From Acetobacterium woodii DSM 1030 (GTDB lineage Bacteria; Bacillota; Clostridia; Eubacteriales; Eubacteriaceae), in NCBI RefSeq assembly GCF_000247605.1, contig NC_016894.1, positions 558,001 to 622,000 on the forward strand: a stretch of DNA of 64,000 nucleotides. Reading direction: 5' to 3'. Made by a program: the position numbers and the translations under genes. A model generated the notes under the pieces. It was not told the DNA's origin and made no database searches. It saw nothing but the letters and a program-made list of their open reading frames with translations. Of the stretch, positions 53,617 through 61,924 are shown piece by piece (position 1 is the first letter of the stretch; every line of letters starts with the position of its first letter).

Positions 53617-53885
53617 AAAATAATACCGATGATTTTATCGAAAAAGCCTTAAATTCCCTGACAGAAGGATCACAACCAAGTCAAAATCAAAAACAACGGA
53701 TGTTGGAAGATCTGCTTTTTCAAATACAAACGGAGGAAGATTCAAAAGTTGGCCGATTTAGAAATATGGTGACTGTTTATCCCTGGCGCTTTGGATTTGG
53801 GGTCTCGGCCCTTCAGGCGGTTTTGTTGACACTGATGTTTGGCTCAAACTATACAAATTTTATTTTGCAATTTTTAGGGAGGTAA
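53613..53885 (+). CDS. Small membrane protein, possible anti-sigma factor
   Basis: 90 residues: a soluble N-terminal part (NTDDFIEKALNSLTEG...) and one membrane segment near residues 60-85. The gene overlaps the ECF sigma stop (ATGA). The size, topology and coupling fit a minimal anti-sigma factor, but it lacks a zinc HxxxCxxC motif. Not assigned to a family. Confidence 0.7.
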   Translation: MKNNTDDFIEKALNSLTEGSQPSQNQKQRMLEDLLFQIQTEEDSKVGRFRNMVTVYPWRFGFGVSALQAVLLTLMFGSNYTNFILQFLGR

Positions 53886-53888
53886 ATA

Positions 53889-54458
53889 ATGGCGGATTTT
53901 TTAGAAGTTCTTAATCGACCGGCAGAAGCGTTCAAACGTGGGAATGTCAAAATTTCTGCAATTTTGGTGGGGATAACGATTGTCATCGTGACTATTTTTG
54001 ATGCCATGATGCATTATCTGGTGAATGGCAAAGATTACCCAGTCGATATTAATATCTTTAAATTGTTATTACTGGCGAGTTTGGGCGTAGTGACCTATCT
54101 GGCCATCTGTGGAATATTCTGGGGTATTGGCAAAATATTTGGCAGTCAAACGCAACTGCGGGTTTATCTTAAAACCTGGGGTTTGACTTATATTCCGACG
54201 ATGATCTGTGGCGCGATCGTTGTGCTGGTGGAAACGTATTTTACACTTTTCTGGAATAATTCTATTTGGGGATTATTGCTTAATATCGTTTTTGGCGGCA
54301 TTTTGATCTGGAAAACCATTCTTTATGTGGTGTTTTTAAAAGAAGTGACCGGTCTGCGGGGAAAAAAATTGATGGGCGCATTTTTGCTTTGTGGGATCGG
54401 GATTCTGGTACTTGCTTTTTTAAATCTGTATGTGGGATTAAAAACCCCGATTCTATAA
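53889..54458 (+). CDS. YIP1-family membrane protein
   Basis: 189 residues, five membrane segments. The opening ADFLEVLNRPAEAFKR and the central LAICGIFWGIGKIFGSQTQLRVYLKTWGLTYIP match the Yip1 domain. Function in bacteria is unknown. It is the last gene of the lipoprotein/sigma/anti-sigma-like operon. Confidence 0.8.
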   Translation: MADFLEVLNRPAEAFKRGNVKISAILVGITIVIVTIFDAMMHYLVNGKDYPVDINIFKLLLLASLGVVTYLAICGIFWGIGKIFGSQTQLRVYLKTWGLTYIPTMICGAIVVLVETYFTLFWNNSIWGLLLNIVFGGILIWKTILYVVFLKEVTGLRGKKLMGAFLLCGIGILVLAFLNLYVGLKTPIL

Positions 54459-54547
54459 GATTTCAGGCGTCATCATCGGGCTTCCTGATAAAGAACTTAA
54501 GACCCCGAGGGATTATGTTAGAAAGCGGTTAAATTTGTAAATACTGC

Positions 54548-54576
54548 TTGATTTTGATAATCTTTTATAGTACAAT
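54548..54576 (+). promoter_or_regulatory. Promoter of presumed non-coding RNA / spe leader
   Basis: TTGATT, 17-bp spacer, TACAAT. The only clear promoter between the YIP1 gene and speD. Confidence 0.6.
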
Positions 54577-54582
54577 TCGAAA

Positions 54583-54997
54583 CGAATGATAGAATTAGAT
54601 TTAAGTCTATTTTGCATATTCATAGATTAAGTTTATGGATAGTGTAAAGAATTATTTTGACCATTTCTTTACCGGCTTTAATGCCCGGGGATAGAAATCG
54701 AAGGCCATACGGACAGCTAGGTCAAATGCCGATTGGCAACTTTCGTTGCCTTATTGATTGAGTTTTGACTCAAATTTTATAAGTTGGTTACTTAAAACCG
54801 TGTGCCGGAATGCACATCACACTTGTGAAACAATCAATAAGAGTAGTAAAAGTAAGTTCTTGCTATATAGACTCTAGTTTCTACGTTTGGGATCATGAAC
54901 AAATGGTGCGCTTAGGCACTTAATTTGAAATAACAAATCAGTAGAAATAAACTCAAGTGGATGAACAGCAAATGCTGAAGGATCACTTGAGTTTTTT
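54583..54997 (+). ncRNA. Candidate structured RNA, about 415 nt, unassigned
   Basis: A long region without a coding frame, lying between a promoter (54548-54576) and a strong terminator (54951-54997). It contains several good stems: GGCAAC-TTTC-GTTGCC, TTGAGT-TT-GACTCAA and GTGTG...CACAC. It could be an independent small RNA or a terminating leader (attenuator or riboswitch) for the polyamine genes that begin 58 bases later. I find no tmRNA, RNase P, 6S or SRP marks and no known riboswitch core. Confidence 0.4.
54951..54997 (+). terminator. Terminator upstream of speD
   Basis: ACTCAAGTG and CACTTGAGT arms around a 24-base loop that contains AGCA/TGCT pairing, then TTTTTT. It would either end a separate RNA or attenuate the spe operon. 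Confidence 0.85.
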
Positions 54998-55054
54998 GTT
55001 TTATTAAAACGTTGTGGCACAATGATCAGACAAAAAATGGAAACGGGGTGGATT

Positions 55055-55849
55055 ATGGATAATAAATTAAAGTTGAATGGTTTTAACAATTTAACCAAGT
55101 CGTTAAGCTTTAATATTTATGATGTATGTTATGCCAAAAGTGAACGGGAACAACGTGATTATATTGCCTATATTGATGAACAATATAATTCGGATCGGTT
55201 AACCAATATTTTAAATCATGTAACTGAAATGATCGGGGCCAGGGTACTCAATGTATCCAAACAAGATTATGATCCGCAAGGGGCCAGTGTCACCTTTTTA
55301 ATAGCTGAAGAAACATTTTTGCGGGAATACCGGGAAGAAAATGTTGAGAAAAGCAATTTGCAAGGCGATACAATCGTAGCTCATTTAGATAAAAGTCATG
55401 TCACTGTGCATACCTATCCGGAGTTTCATCCGGATACTTCGATTGCGACTTTTCGGGTAGATATTGATGTCGCTACCTGCGGCGAAATTACCCCTTTAAG
55501 TACCCTCGATTATTTAATTGGAAGTTTCGATTCGGATATCATCACCATGGATTATCGTGTGAGAGGGTTTACCCGGGATGTCAGCGGAAAAAAACTATTT
55601 ATGGATCATAAGATTTGTTCAATTCAGGATTATATTGATGACAATACCCTGAGAGAATATGATGCCATTGATATTAATGTATATCAATCCAATCTGTTTC
55701 ATACAAAAATGATGCTTAAGGAAATTTGTCTCCAGAATTATTTATTTAATACCGATGCGTATGAGCTGCCGCCGCGAACACGACTGCAGATCACCGAAAA
55801 CATTCGGCGTGAAATGATCGAAATTTTCAGCGGCAGTAACGTGTATTAA
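55055..55849 (+). CDS. speD: S-adenosylmethionine decarboxylase (E. coli-type)
   Basis: 264 residues from the ATG at 55055, where the sequence matches the E. coli-type start ([20 protein letters not shown]); an open frame extends 33 bases earlier. The self-cleavage site is [13 protein letters not shown] (Ser makes the pyruvoyl group). The length matches the class 1 long form (about 264 aa), not the short Bacillus SpeH. It provides decarboxylated SAM, the aminopropyl donor for SpeE. Confidence 0.95.
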   Translation: MDNKLKLNGFNNLTKSLSFNIYDVCYAKSEREQRDYIAYIDEQYNSDRLTNILNHVTEMIGARVLNVSKQDYDPQGASVTFLIAEETFLREYREENVEKSNLQGDTIVAHLDKSHVTVHTYPEFHPDTSIATFRVDIDVATCGEITPLSTLDYLIGSFDSDIITMDYRVRGFTRDVSGKKLFMDHKICSIQDYIDDNTLREYDAIDINVYQSNLFHTKMMLKEICLQNYLFNTDAYELPPRTRLQITENIRREMIEIFSGSNVY

Positions 55850-55868
55850 AAACTTATGAGGGTGGCGA

Positions 55869-55922
55869 GGAAGACCGTATCAAGCAATTGTTAATCAGTT
55901 GTCGGTACGACTGATTTTTTTG
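55869..55922 (+). repeat. Collapsed family-2 remnant acting as terminator
   Basis: GACCGTATCAAGCAATTGTT and TTGTCGGTAC are the left and right ends of family 2 with the interior deleted. The product folds as AATCAG...CTGATT followed by TTTTTTT, making an intrinsic terminator between speD and speA. Confidence 0.6.
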
Positions 55923-56004
55923 TTCATCTGTTTAAAGTATCATAACACTTTCAAAAATCATGTCAGTTTAGATGATTAGATTTACATTTGGGAAGGAAAA
56001 AAAC

Positions 56005-57465
56005 GTGCCAAAACTAAATCAAGAACGGATGCCTATCATGGAGGCACTCAATGAGTTTAAGCGAAATCGTCTGGTTCCCTTTGATGTGCCCGGCCATAAA
56101 CGCGGTAAGGGAAACTCAGAATTAACAGAATTTTTAGGGGAACGCTGCATGTCACTCGACGTCAATTCGATGAAACCGCTGGATAATCTTTGTCACCCGG
56201 TTTCGGTAATCAAAGAAGCAGAGGCTTTGGCGGCGGAGGCTTTTGGTGCCAAGCAGGTGTTTTTTATGGTCAACGGGACCACCTCAGCGGTTCAGACAAT
56301 GGTATTGTCCGCTTGTAAAAAAGGAGAAAAAATTATTTTGCCCAGAAATGTTCATCGCAGTGTTATCAATGCGATGATTCTGGGGGGCGCGATTCCGGTT
56401 TATGTGAACCCCGAAACCAATAATGAAATTGGCATCTCATTAGGAATGACCCTCGCGGCAGTGGCCCAGGCGATTCGGGAGAATCCTGATGCCAAAGCGA
56501 TTCTGGTTAATAATCCCACCTATTACGGGGTTTGTTCGAACTTAAAGGCAATTACCGAAATGGCTCACGAACATGGCATGCTGGTGCTGGTCGATGAAGC
56601 GCATGGGACACACTTCTATTTTGGTGAAAATATGCCTATCAGTGGGATGGCGGCTGGGGCGGATCTGGCTTCGGTAAGTATGCATAAATCGGGAGGTTCG
56701 TTAACCCAAAGCTCCTTTTTGTTAGTCGGAGAAAGTGAACGAATAAATCCTGGCTATGTCCGCCAAATTATTAATTTGACTCAGACTACCAGCGGCTCTT
56801 ATCTGTTGCTGTCCAGTTTGGATATTTCGCGTAAAAATCTGGCAGTGAATGGGAAGGCCATCTTTAAAAAAGTAACCGAAATGGCCCAATATGCCAGAGA
56901 CGAAATTAACCAGATTGGTGATTATTACGCCTATTCCAGAGAGTTGATTAATGGTGATACGATTTATGATTTTGATGTCACCAAACTTTCGGTTAATACT
57001 TTAAATGTCGGCTTGGCCGGGATTGAGGTTTATAGTATTTTACGGGATGAATACGATATTCAGGTCGAATTTGGTGATGTCGGCAATATTTTAGCCTATA
57101 TTTCGGTCGGTGACAGTCAGCGAAATTTAGAACGGCTGGTCAGTGCCTTAGCTGAAATCCGGCGGATCTACAAAAAAAGCAAAGCTGGGATGCTGCAATA
57201 TGAATACATAAATCCCGAGGTTGCAGTAGCCCCGCAGGAAGCTTTTTATGCCGAAAAAGAAGCGTTATTACTGGAAAAAAGCGGTGGTCGAATCTGTAGT
57301 GAATTTGTCATGGCGTATCCTCCGGGGATTCCAATTTTGGCACCGGGGGAAAAAATAACGCAAGAAATTTTGGATTCGATTGAATATGTTAAAGATAAGG
57401 GCTGCTTTTTGACCGGACCCGAAGACATGGAAATCAAATATCTCAAGGTGCTGAAGGAGGATTAA
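56005..57465 (+). CDS. speA: Arginine decarboxylase, Orn/Lys/Arg decarboxylase class I fold
   Basis: 486 residues from the GTG at 56005 with GGGAAGG upstream; a frame from 55972 (ATG) has no ribosome binding site. It is of the short Bacillus-type fold III-related AAT-like family: VPFDVPGHKRGKGN, MVNGTTSAVQTM, VDEAHGTHF and the PLP Lys in SVSMHKSGGSLTQSS. Arginine is the most probable substrate because agmatinase (SpeB) follows; lysine decarboxylation cannot be excluded by eye. Confidence 0.88.
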   Translation: MPKLNQERMPIMEALNEFKRNRLVPFDVPGHKRGKGNSELTEFLGERCMSLDVNSMKPLDNLCHPVSVIKEAEALAAEAFGAKQVFFMVNGTTSAVQTMVLSACKKGEKIILPRNVHRSVINAMILGGAIPVYVNPETNNEIGISLGMTLAAVAQAIRENPDAKAILVNNPTYYGVCSNLKAITEMAHEHGMLVLVDEAHGTHFYFGENMPISGMAAGADLASVSMHKSGGSLTQSSFLLVGESERINPGYVRQIINLTQTTSGSYLLLSSLDISRKNLAVNGKAIFKKVTEMAQYARDEINQIGDYYAYSRELINGDTIYDFDVTKLSVNTLNVGLAGIEVYSILRDEYDIQVEFGDVGNILAYISVGDSQRNLERLVSALAEIRRIYKKSKAGMLQYEYINPEVAVAPQEAFYAEKEALLLEKSGGRICSEFVMAYPPGIPILAPGEKITQEILDSIEYVKDKGCFLTGPEDMEIKYLKVLKED

Positions 57466-57466
57466 G

Positions 57467-58318
57467 ATGGAATTATGGTTTACCGAAAAACACACCCCCA
57501 GCGTCAAGTTTTCCATTCAGGTGGATCGCCAGCTTTATTGCGGACAAAGCGAGTTTCAGCGGATCGATGTTTTTGATTCAAAAGAGTTTGGCCGTTTTTT
57601 AACATTGGACGGATTTATGATGCTGACTGAAAAAGATGAATTTATTTATCATGAAATGATGGTACATATTCCGATGGCGGTTCATCCGGCCCCTAAAAAA
57701 GTGTTGATTATCGGCGGCGGTGACGGCGGCGCAATCCGGGAACTGGTACGTTATCCGCTGGTGGAACACATTGATCTGGTCGAAATTGATGAGCTGGTGG
57801 TGGCGGTGTGCAAAAAGCATTTACCGCAAACCGCTTGTTGCTTTAGCGATGAGCGGGTGACGGTTCATTACCAGGACGGGCTGAAATTTATCCGTCGCTG
57901 CGAAAATGAATACGATCTGATTATTGTCGATTCAACAGATCCTTTTGGACCGGGAGAAGGTCTGTTTACCAAAGAATTTTATGGCAATTGTTATAAGGCC
58001 CTTAAGGAAGACGGGATTATGGTTAATCAACATGAAAGTGCTTTTTATCGCGATGATGCCGAGGCCATGCAACGGGCCCATAAACGCATTGTTGAGTCGT
58101 TTCCGATTAGCCGGGTTTATCAGGCTCATATTCCGACTTATCCGTCGGGCCATTGGTTATTTGGTTTTGCATCCAAAAAATACCATCCTATCGAGGATTT
58201 GAAAGCCGTAAAATGGAATGCGCTGGGGTTCAAAACCCGTTATTATAACACCCAATTGCATGTGGGCGCTTTTGCCTTGCCAAATTATGTGGAGGAATTA
58301 CTAAAAGATGTTGAATAA
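57467..58318 (+). CDS. speE: Spermidine synthase-family aminopropyltransferase
   Basis: 283 residues; AAGGAGG precedes the ATG, one base after the speA stop. Opens with ELWFTEKHTPSVKFSIQVDR; SAM-like fold with IIGGGDGGAIRELVRYP, VEIDELVV, and DSTDPFGPGEGLF for catalysis. It transfers aminopropyl from decarboxylated SAM to putrescine or, given the speA-speE-speB order, possibly to agmatine. Confidence 0.92.
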   Translation: MELWFTEKHTPSVKFSIQVDRQLYCGQSEFQRIDVFDSKEFGRFLTLDGFMMLTEKDEFIYHEMMVHIPMAVHPAPKKVLIIGGGDGGAIRELVRYPLVEHIDLVEIDELVVAVCKKHLPQTACCFSDERVTVHYQDGLKFIRRCENEYDLIIVDSTDPFGPGEGLFTKEFYGNCYKALKEDGIMVNQHESAFYRDDAEAMQRAHKRIVESFPISRVYQAHIPTYPSGHWLFGFASKKYHPIEDLKAVKWNALGFKTRYYNTQLHVGAFALPNYVEELLKDVE

Positions 58319-59156
58319 AAATATCGATACCTTTTTAGGTTGTGATAATAGCTATTCGGAAGCGCAAGTGGTTGTTTTTGGAGCGCCGTTTGACTCAACC
58401 ACATCGTTTCGGCCGGGAACCCGATTTGCCAGCCGGACGATGCGGGGCGAATCGTATGGATTGGAAACTTATAGCCCTTATCAGGATAAAGACCTTGAAG
58501 ACTTTGCCGTTTTTGACGGTGGTGATTTGGAACTTTGTTTTGGTGATACCGAGAAAGCTTTGGCGGCGATTGAAACCTATACCACCGCTATTTTAAGCGA
58601 TAACAAACTGCCGGTGATGATTGGGGGCGAACATCTGGTGACGTTGGGGGCGGTGCGGGCAGTGGCCCGAAAATACCCGGATTTGCAGGTGGTTCATTTT
58701 GATGCGCATGCCGATTTACGAGATGATTACCTGGGGACAACCCTTTCTCATGCAACCGTGTTACATCGAGTTTGGGACATCATTGGCGATAACCGAATCT
58801 ATCAGTTTGGAATCAGGTCTGGGGAGCGCCGTGAGTTTGTTTGGGGAAAAAATCATGTTACCACCCAGAAATTCAATTTTGATGGGCTGGCAGCAGTAGT
58901 TGATAAACTTCAAGCTAAACCGATTTATTTCACCCTCGATCTGGATGTGTTGGACCCTTCGGTATTTCCCGGCACCGGTACTCCGGAACCTGGCGGCGTC
59001 AGTTTTATCGAACTACTGGAGGCGATGTTGCAAGTTACCAAGCTGAATATTGTCGGCTGTGATATCAACGAGTTATCACCAGTGTATGACCAGAGCGGAG
59101 CATCGACCGCGGTGGCTTGCAAGGTTTTAAGAGAACTATTATTGGCGATTGTTTAA
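58308..59156 (+). CDS. speB: Agmatinase / ureohydrolase
   Basis: 282 residues, overlapping speE by 11 bases with GGAGG upstream. Manganese-binding motifs GGEHLVTLGAVRA, HFDAHADLRDDY and DLDVLDPSVFPGTGTPEPGG. It hydrolyses agmatine to putrescine and urea, or N1-aminopropylagmatine to spermidine if SpeE acts first. Confidence 0.93.
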   Translation: MLNKNIDTFLGCDNSYSEAQVVVFGAPFDSTTSFRPGTRFASRTMRGESYGLETYSPYQDKDLEDFAVFDGGDLELCFGDTEKALAAIETYTTAILSDNKLPVMIGGEHLVTLGAVRAVARKYPDLQVVHFDAHADLRDDYLGTTLSHATVLHRVWDIIGDNRIYQFGIRSGERREFVWGKNHVTTQKFNFDGLAAVVDKLQAKPIYFTLDLDVLDPSVFPGTGTPEPGGVSFIELLEAMLQVTKLNIVGCDINELSPVYDQSGASTAVACKVLRELLLAIV

Positions 59157-59197
59157 AAGTGATCAAACATTAAATCGACTAAAATAATAAAAAGCAT

Positions 59198-59368
59198 TAG
59201 GTAATGGCGAAATTAAAAAACATCGAACAACGGTTGCTTGGGGTGCAGTTTCCACAAACAATTTTGTAACGTGTAGGCGAACAGTTCATCGAACTGTCCG
59301 CCGTACAGTGTAGAAATTGTTTCGTGCGAAACTGGACCCAAAGCACACGGCATTTTTGCAATTACCTA
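59198..59368 (-). mobile_element. Family-1 MITE, copy G, inside the polyamine cluster
   Basis: 171 bp with TAGG...CCTA ends. It is flanked by a perfect 11-bp duplication ATAAAAAGCAT (59187-59197 and 59369-59379). It ends 29 nt before the next start codon. The perfect duplication suggests the most recent insertion in the window. Confidence 0.95.
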
Positions 59369-59397
59369 ATAAAAAGCATATTAAGGAGGAATAAATT

Positions 59398-60597
59398 ATG
59401 GGAAAAGCATTAATTATCGGTTGCGGTGGCGTGGCCAGTGTGGCCATCCATAAATGTTGTCAGAATAGCGATGTGTTTACGGAAATTTGTATCGCCAGCC
59501 GGACTAAAAGTAAATGTGATGCATTAAAAGCGAAACTAGATGGCGGTGCTACCAAAATTACTACGGCGCAGGTGAATGCCGATAATGTTGATGAACTGAT
59601 TACGTTAATAGAAACAGTCAAGCCGGATGTGGTGCTGAATCTGGCCTTGCCATATCAGGATTTGACAATTATGGATGCTTGTCTGGCGACGAAAACCAAT
59701 TATGTCGATACTGCCAATTACGAGCCAATCGATACCGCCAAATTTGAATACAAATGGCAATGGGATTATCACGAGCGGTTTGAGAAGGCTGGAATTACGG
59801 CACTTTTGGGAAGTGGTTTTGATCCTGGGGTGACTGGCGTTTTTTCCGCTTATGCGATGAAACATCAATTTGATGAAATTAATTATATTGATATTCTTGA
59901 TGCCAATGCCGGCGATCATGGTTATCCTTTTGCAACCAATTTTAATCCTGAAATTAATATCCGGGAAGTCAGTGCGAATGGGAGTTATTGGGAAGAGGGC
60001 GAATGGATTGAAACGAAACCAATGGAAATCAAACGGGTCTACAATTTCCCGGAAATTGGTGAAAAGGATATGTATCTGCTTCATCATGAAGAGCTGGAGT
60101 CATTAGGCCAAAATATTAAAGGGATTAAACGGATTCGCTTTTTTATGACCTTTGGCGAGAGTTATCTAACTCACCTGAAATGCCTGGAAAATGTTGGCAT
60201 GACTTCAATCGAACCGATTGAATTTGACGGTAAGATGATCGTCCCGCTGCAATTTTTAGCGGCTGTTTTGCCAGATCCATCAACATTAGGCCCCCGCACC
60301 AAAGGAAAAACCAATATTGGTTGTATTTTCCGGGGAAAAAAAGACGGACAGGATAAAACTTATTATCTCTACAATGTTTGTGATCATCAAAAATGTTATC
60401 AGGAAGTCGGCTCGCAGGCTATTTCTTATACCACCGGAGTTCCGGCGATGATCGGGGCGATGATGGTAATGACGGGAGAATGGCAAAAACCGGGGGTTTA
60501 CAATATTGAAGAGTTCGATCCGGACCCTTTTATGGAAGCTTTAAACAAATGGGGATTGCCGTGGCAGGAAAGTTTTGATCCCGAGCTGGTCGACTAA
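59398..60597 (+). CDS. Carboxy(nor)spermidine dehydrogenase (saccharopine-dehydrogenase family)
   Basis: 399 residues; AAGGAGGAATAAATT precedes the ATG. N-terminal NAD(P) fold MGKALIIGCGGVASVAIHKC; TNYVDTANYEP, GSGFDPGVTGVFSAYA and the C-terminal SYTTGVPAMIGAMMVMTGEW. It joins aspartate semialdehyde with putrescine (or diaminopropane) reductively to carboxyspermidine. Two bases separate it from the decarboxylase gene. Confidence 0.92.
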   Translation: MGKALIIGCGGVASVAIHKCCQNSDVFTEICIASRTKSKCDALKAKLDGGATKITTAQVNADNVDELITLIETVKPDVVLNLALPYQDLTIMDACLATKTNYVDTANYEPIDTAKFEYKWQWDYHERFEKAGITALLGSGFDPGVTGVFSAYAMKHQFDEINYIDILDANAGDHGYPFATNFNPEINIREVSANGSYWEEGEWIETKPMEIKRVYNFPEIGEKDMYLLHHEELESLGQNIKGIKRIRFFMTFGESYLTHLKCLENVGMTSIEPIEFDGKMIVPLQFLAAVLPDPSTLGPRTKGKTNIGCIFRGKKDGQDKTYYLYNVCDHQKCYQEVGSQAISYTTGVPAMIGAMMVMTGEWQKPGVYNIEEFDPDPFMEALNKWGLPWQESFDPELVD

Positions 60598-60599
60598 AG

Positions 60600-61736
60600 A
60601 TGGAGTTAAAAGATGCGTTCAACGAACTTCCAACGCCGTGTTATATAGTTGACGAAACTCGCCTTATTAACAACTTGGAAATCCTTGATGAAGTTCAAAA
60701 CGAGACGGGTTGTAAGATCTTATTGGCCCAGAAAGCTTTTTCGATGTTTTCGCTTTACCCCCTGATTGGAAAATATCTGGCCGGGACGACCGCCAGTGGT
60801 TTATTCGAAGCGCGATTAGGTTATGAGAAAATGAAAAAGGAAAACCATGTGTTTGCGACCGCTTACCGGGAAGATGAGTTTGATGAGATTGTGAAATTTT
60901 GTGATCACATTGTATTTAATTCCTTCAATCAATGGCTGAAATATAAAAATCAGGCGCTGGCCGCGGGACGGGAATGCGGCATCCGGATTAATCCCGAATA
61001 TTCGACGCAGGATCACGCTATTTATGATCCTTGCGCACCGGGATCACGGATGGGGGTAACGCTGCAGCAATTTCGGCCCGAATTGTTAAAAGAAATAAAG
61101 GGACTTCATTTTCATACTCTTTGTGAACAGGATGCCGATGCTCTGGAGTCTACGCTGGCAGCCGTGGTAGATAAGTTCGGACACTATTTAAAGCAAATGG
61201 AATGGTTGAATTTTGGCGGCGGACATCACATTACCCGGGAAGATTACGATATTGATAAGCTGATTTCCTGTATCAATCGAACACAGGAAAATTATCAACT
61301 CAAAGTTTATCTGGAACCGGGTGAAGCGGTGGCTTTGAACACCGGATTTTTAGTGGCAAGGGTATTGGATATTGTTGAGAATGGCATAAAAAATGTTATC
61401 CTTGATACATCAGCCGCTTGTCATATGCCGGATGTTCTGGAAATGCCTTATCGACCCGAAATAATCGGTTCGGGATTGCCTTTAGAAAAACCGTTTACCT
61501 ATCGTCTCGGCGGACCAACTTGTTTGGCTGGCGATATTATTGGTGATTATGCGTTTTCGCAACCATTAAAGATTGGTGATCGCGTGGTGTTTCGGGATAT
61601 GGCTATTTATTCGATGGTGAAAAATAACACCTTTAACGGAATGAACCTCCCTGCCATTGCCATCTTTACCAAAGATAAGAAAATCCAAATCGTAAAAAAG
61701 TTTAGCTATGAAGATTTTAAAAACCGCTTATCCTAA
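60600..61736 (+). CDS. nspC: Carboxynorspermidine/carboxyspermidine decarboxylase
   Basis: 378 residues. Alanine-racemase-type barrel: TPCYIVDETRLINNLEIL, the PLP Lys in LLAQKAFSMFSLYP, WLNFGGGHHITREDYD, and the C-terminal GGPTCLAGDIIGDYAF. It decarboxylates carboxyspermidine to spermidine. The stop codon (AAC CGC TTA TCC TAA) lies inside a terminator hairpin that has been duplicated by family-2 copy 2d. Confidence 0.94.
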   Translation: MELKDAFNELPTPCYIVDETRLINNLEILDEVQNETGCKILLAQKAFSMFSLYPLIGKYLAGTTASGLFEARLGYEKMKKENHVFATAYREDEFDEIVKFCDHIVFNSFNQWLKYKNQALAAGRECGIRINPEYSTQDHAIYDPCAPGSRMGVTLQQFRPELLKEIKGLHFHTLCEQDADALESTLAAVVDKFGHYLKQMEWLNFGGGHHITREDYDIDKLISCINRTQENYQLKVYLEPGEAVALNTGFLVARVLDIVENGIKNVILDTSAACHMPDVLEMPYRPEIIGSGLPLEKPFTYRLGGPTCLAGDIIGDYAFSQPLKIGDRVVFRDMAIYSMVKNNTFNGMNLPAIAIFTKDKKIQIVKKFSYEDFKNRLS

Positions 61737-61748
61737 TGGATAACTGGT
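61722..61748 (+). terminator. Left copy of duplicated terminator hairpin (2d), overlapping nspC stop
   Basis: AACCGCTTATCC-TAAT-GGATAACTGGT; 25 of 27 bases match the copy at 61925. It encodes the last codons of nspC. Confidence 0.8.
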
Positions 61749-61924
61749 AGAGGTTGCCAATAAACGACCGTACCGACCAATTGTTAATCTGTTGTATGCA
61801 CACAATTCGTACAGTTGCAATCAAAGCTATGGCTAAAGAGAGTCTTTTAGGGGCAACTGTTCGCCTTGAGGCACACAACATGATCGAACAATTGTCGGTA
61901 CGAGGTTATCTTTGTTGACTATCT
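61749..61924 (+). mobile_element. Family-2 element, copy 2d, between duplicated terminator hairpins
   Basis: 176 bp, same orientation as 2a and 2b: AGAGGTTGCCAATAAACG to TTTGTTGACTATCT. Slightly more diverged at its ends than the others. Confidence 0.9.

Noticed and set aside
54583-54997. Region considered as tmRNA, RNase P RNA, 6S RNA or a T-box
   Set aside because: None of their conserved blocks could be found by eye.
3300-59368. Dispersed repeats considered as CRISPR or REP arrays
   Set aside because: Copies are single, far apart, 171 bp long and flanked by target duplications; no cas genes or spacers are present.
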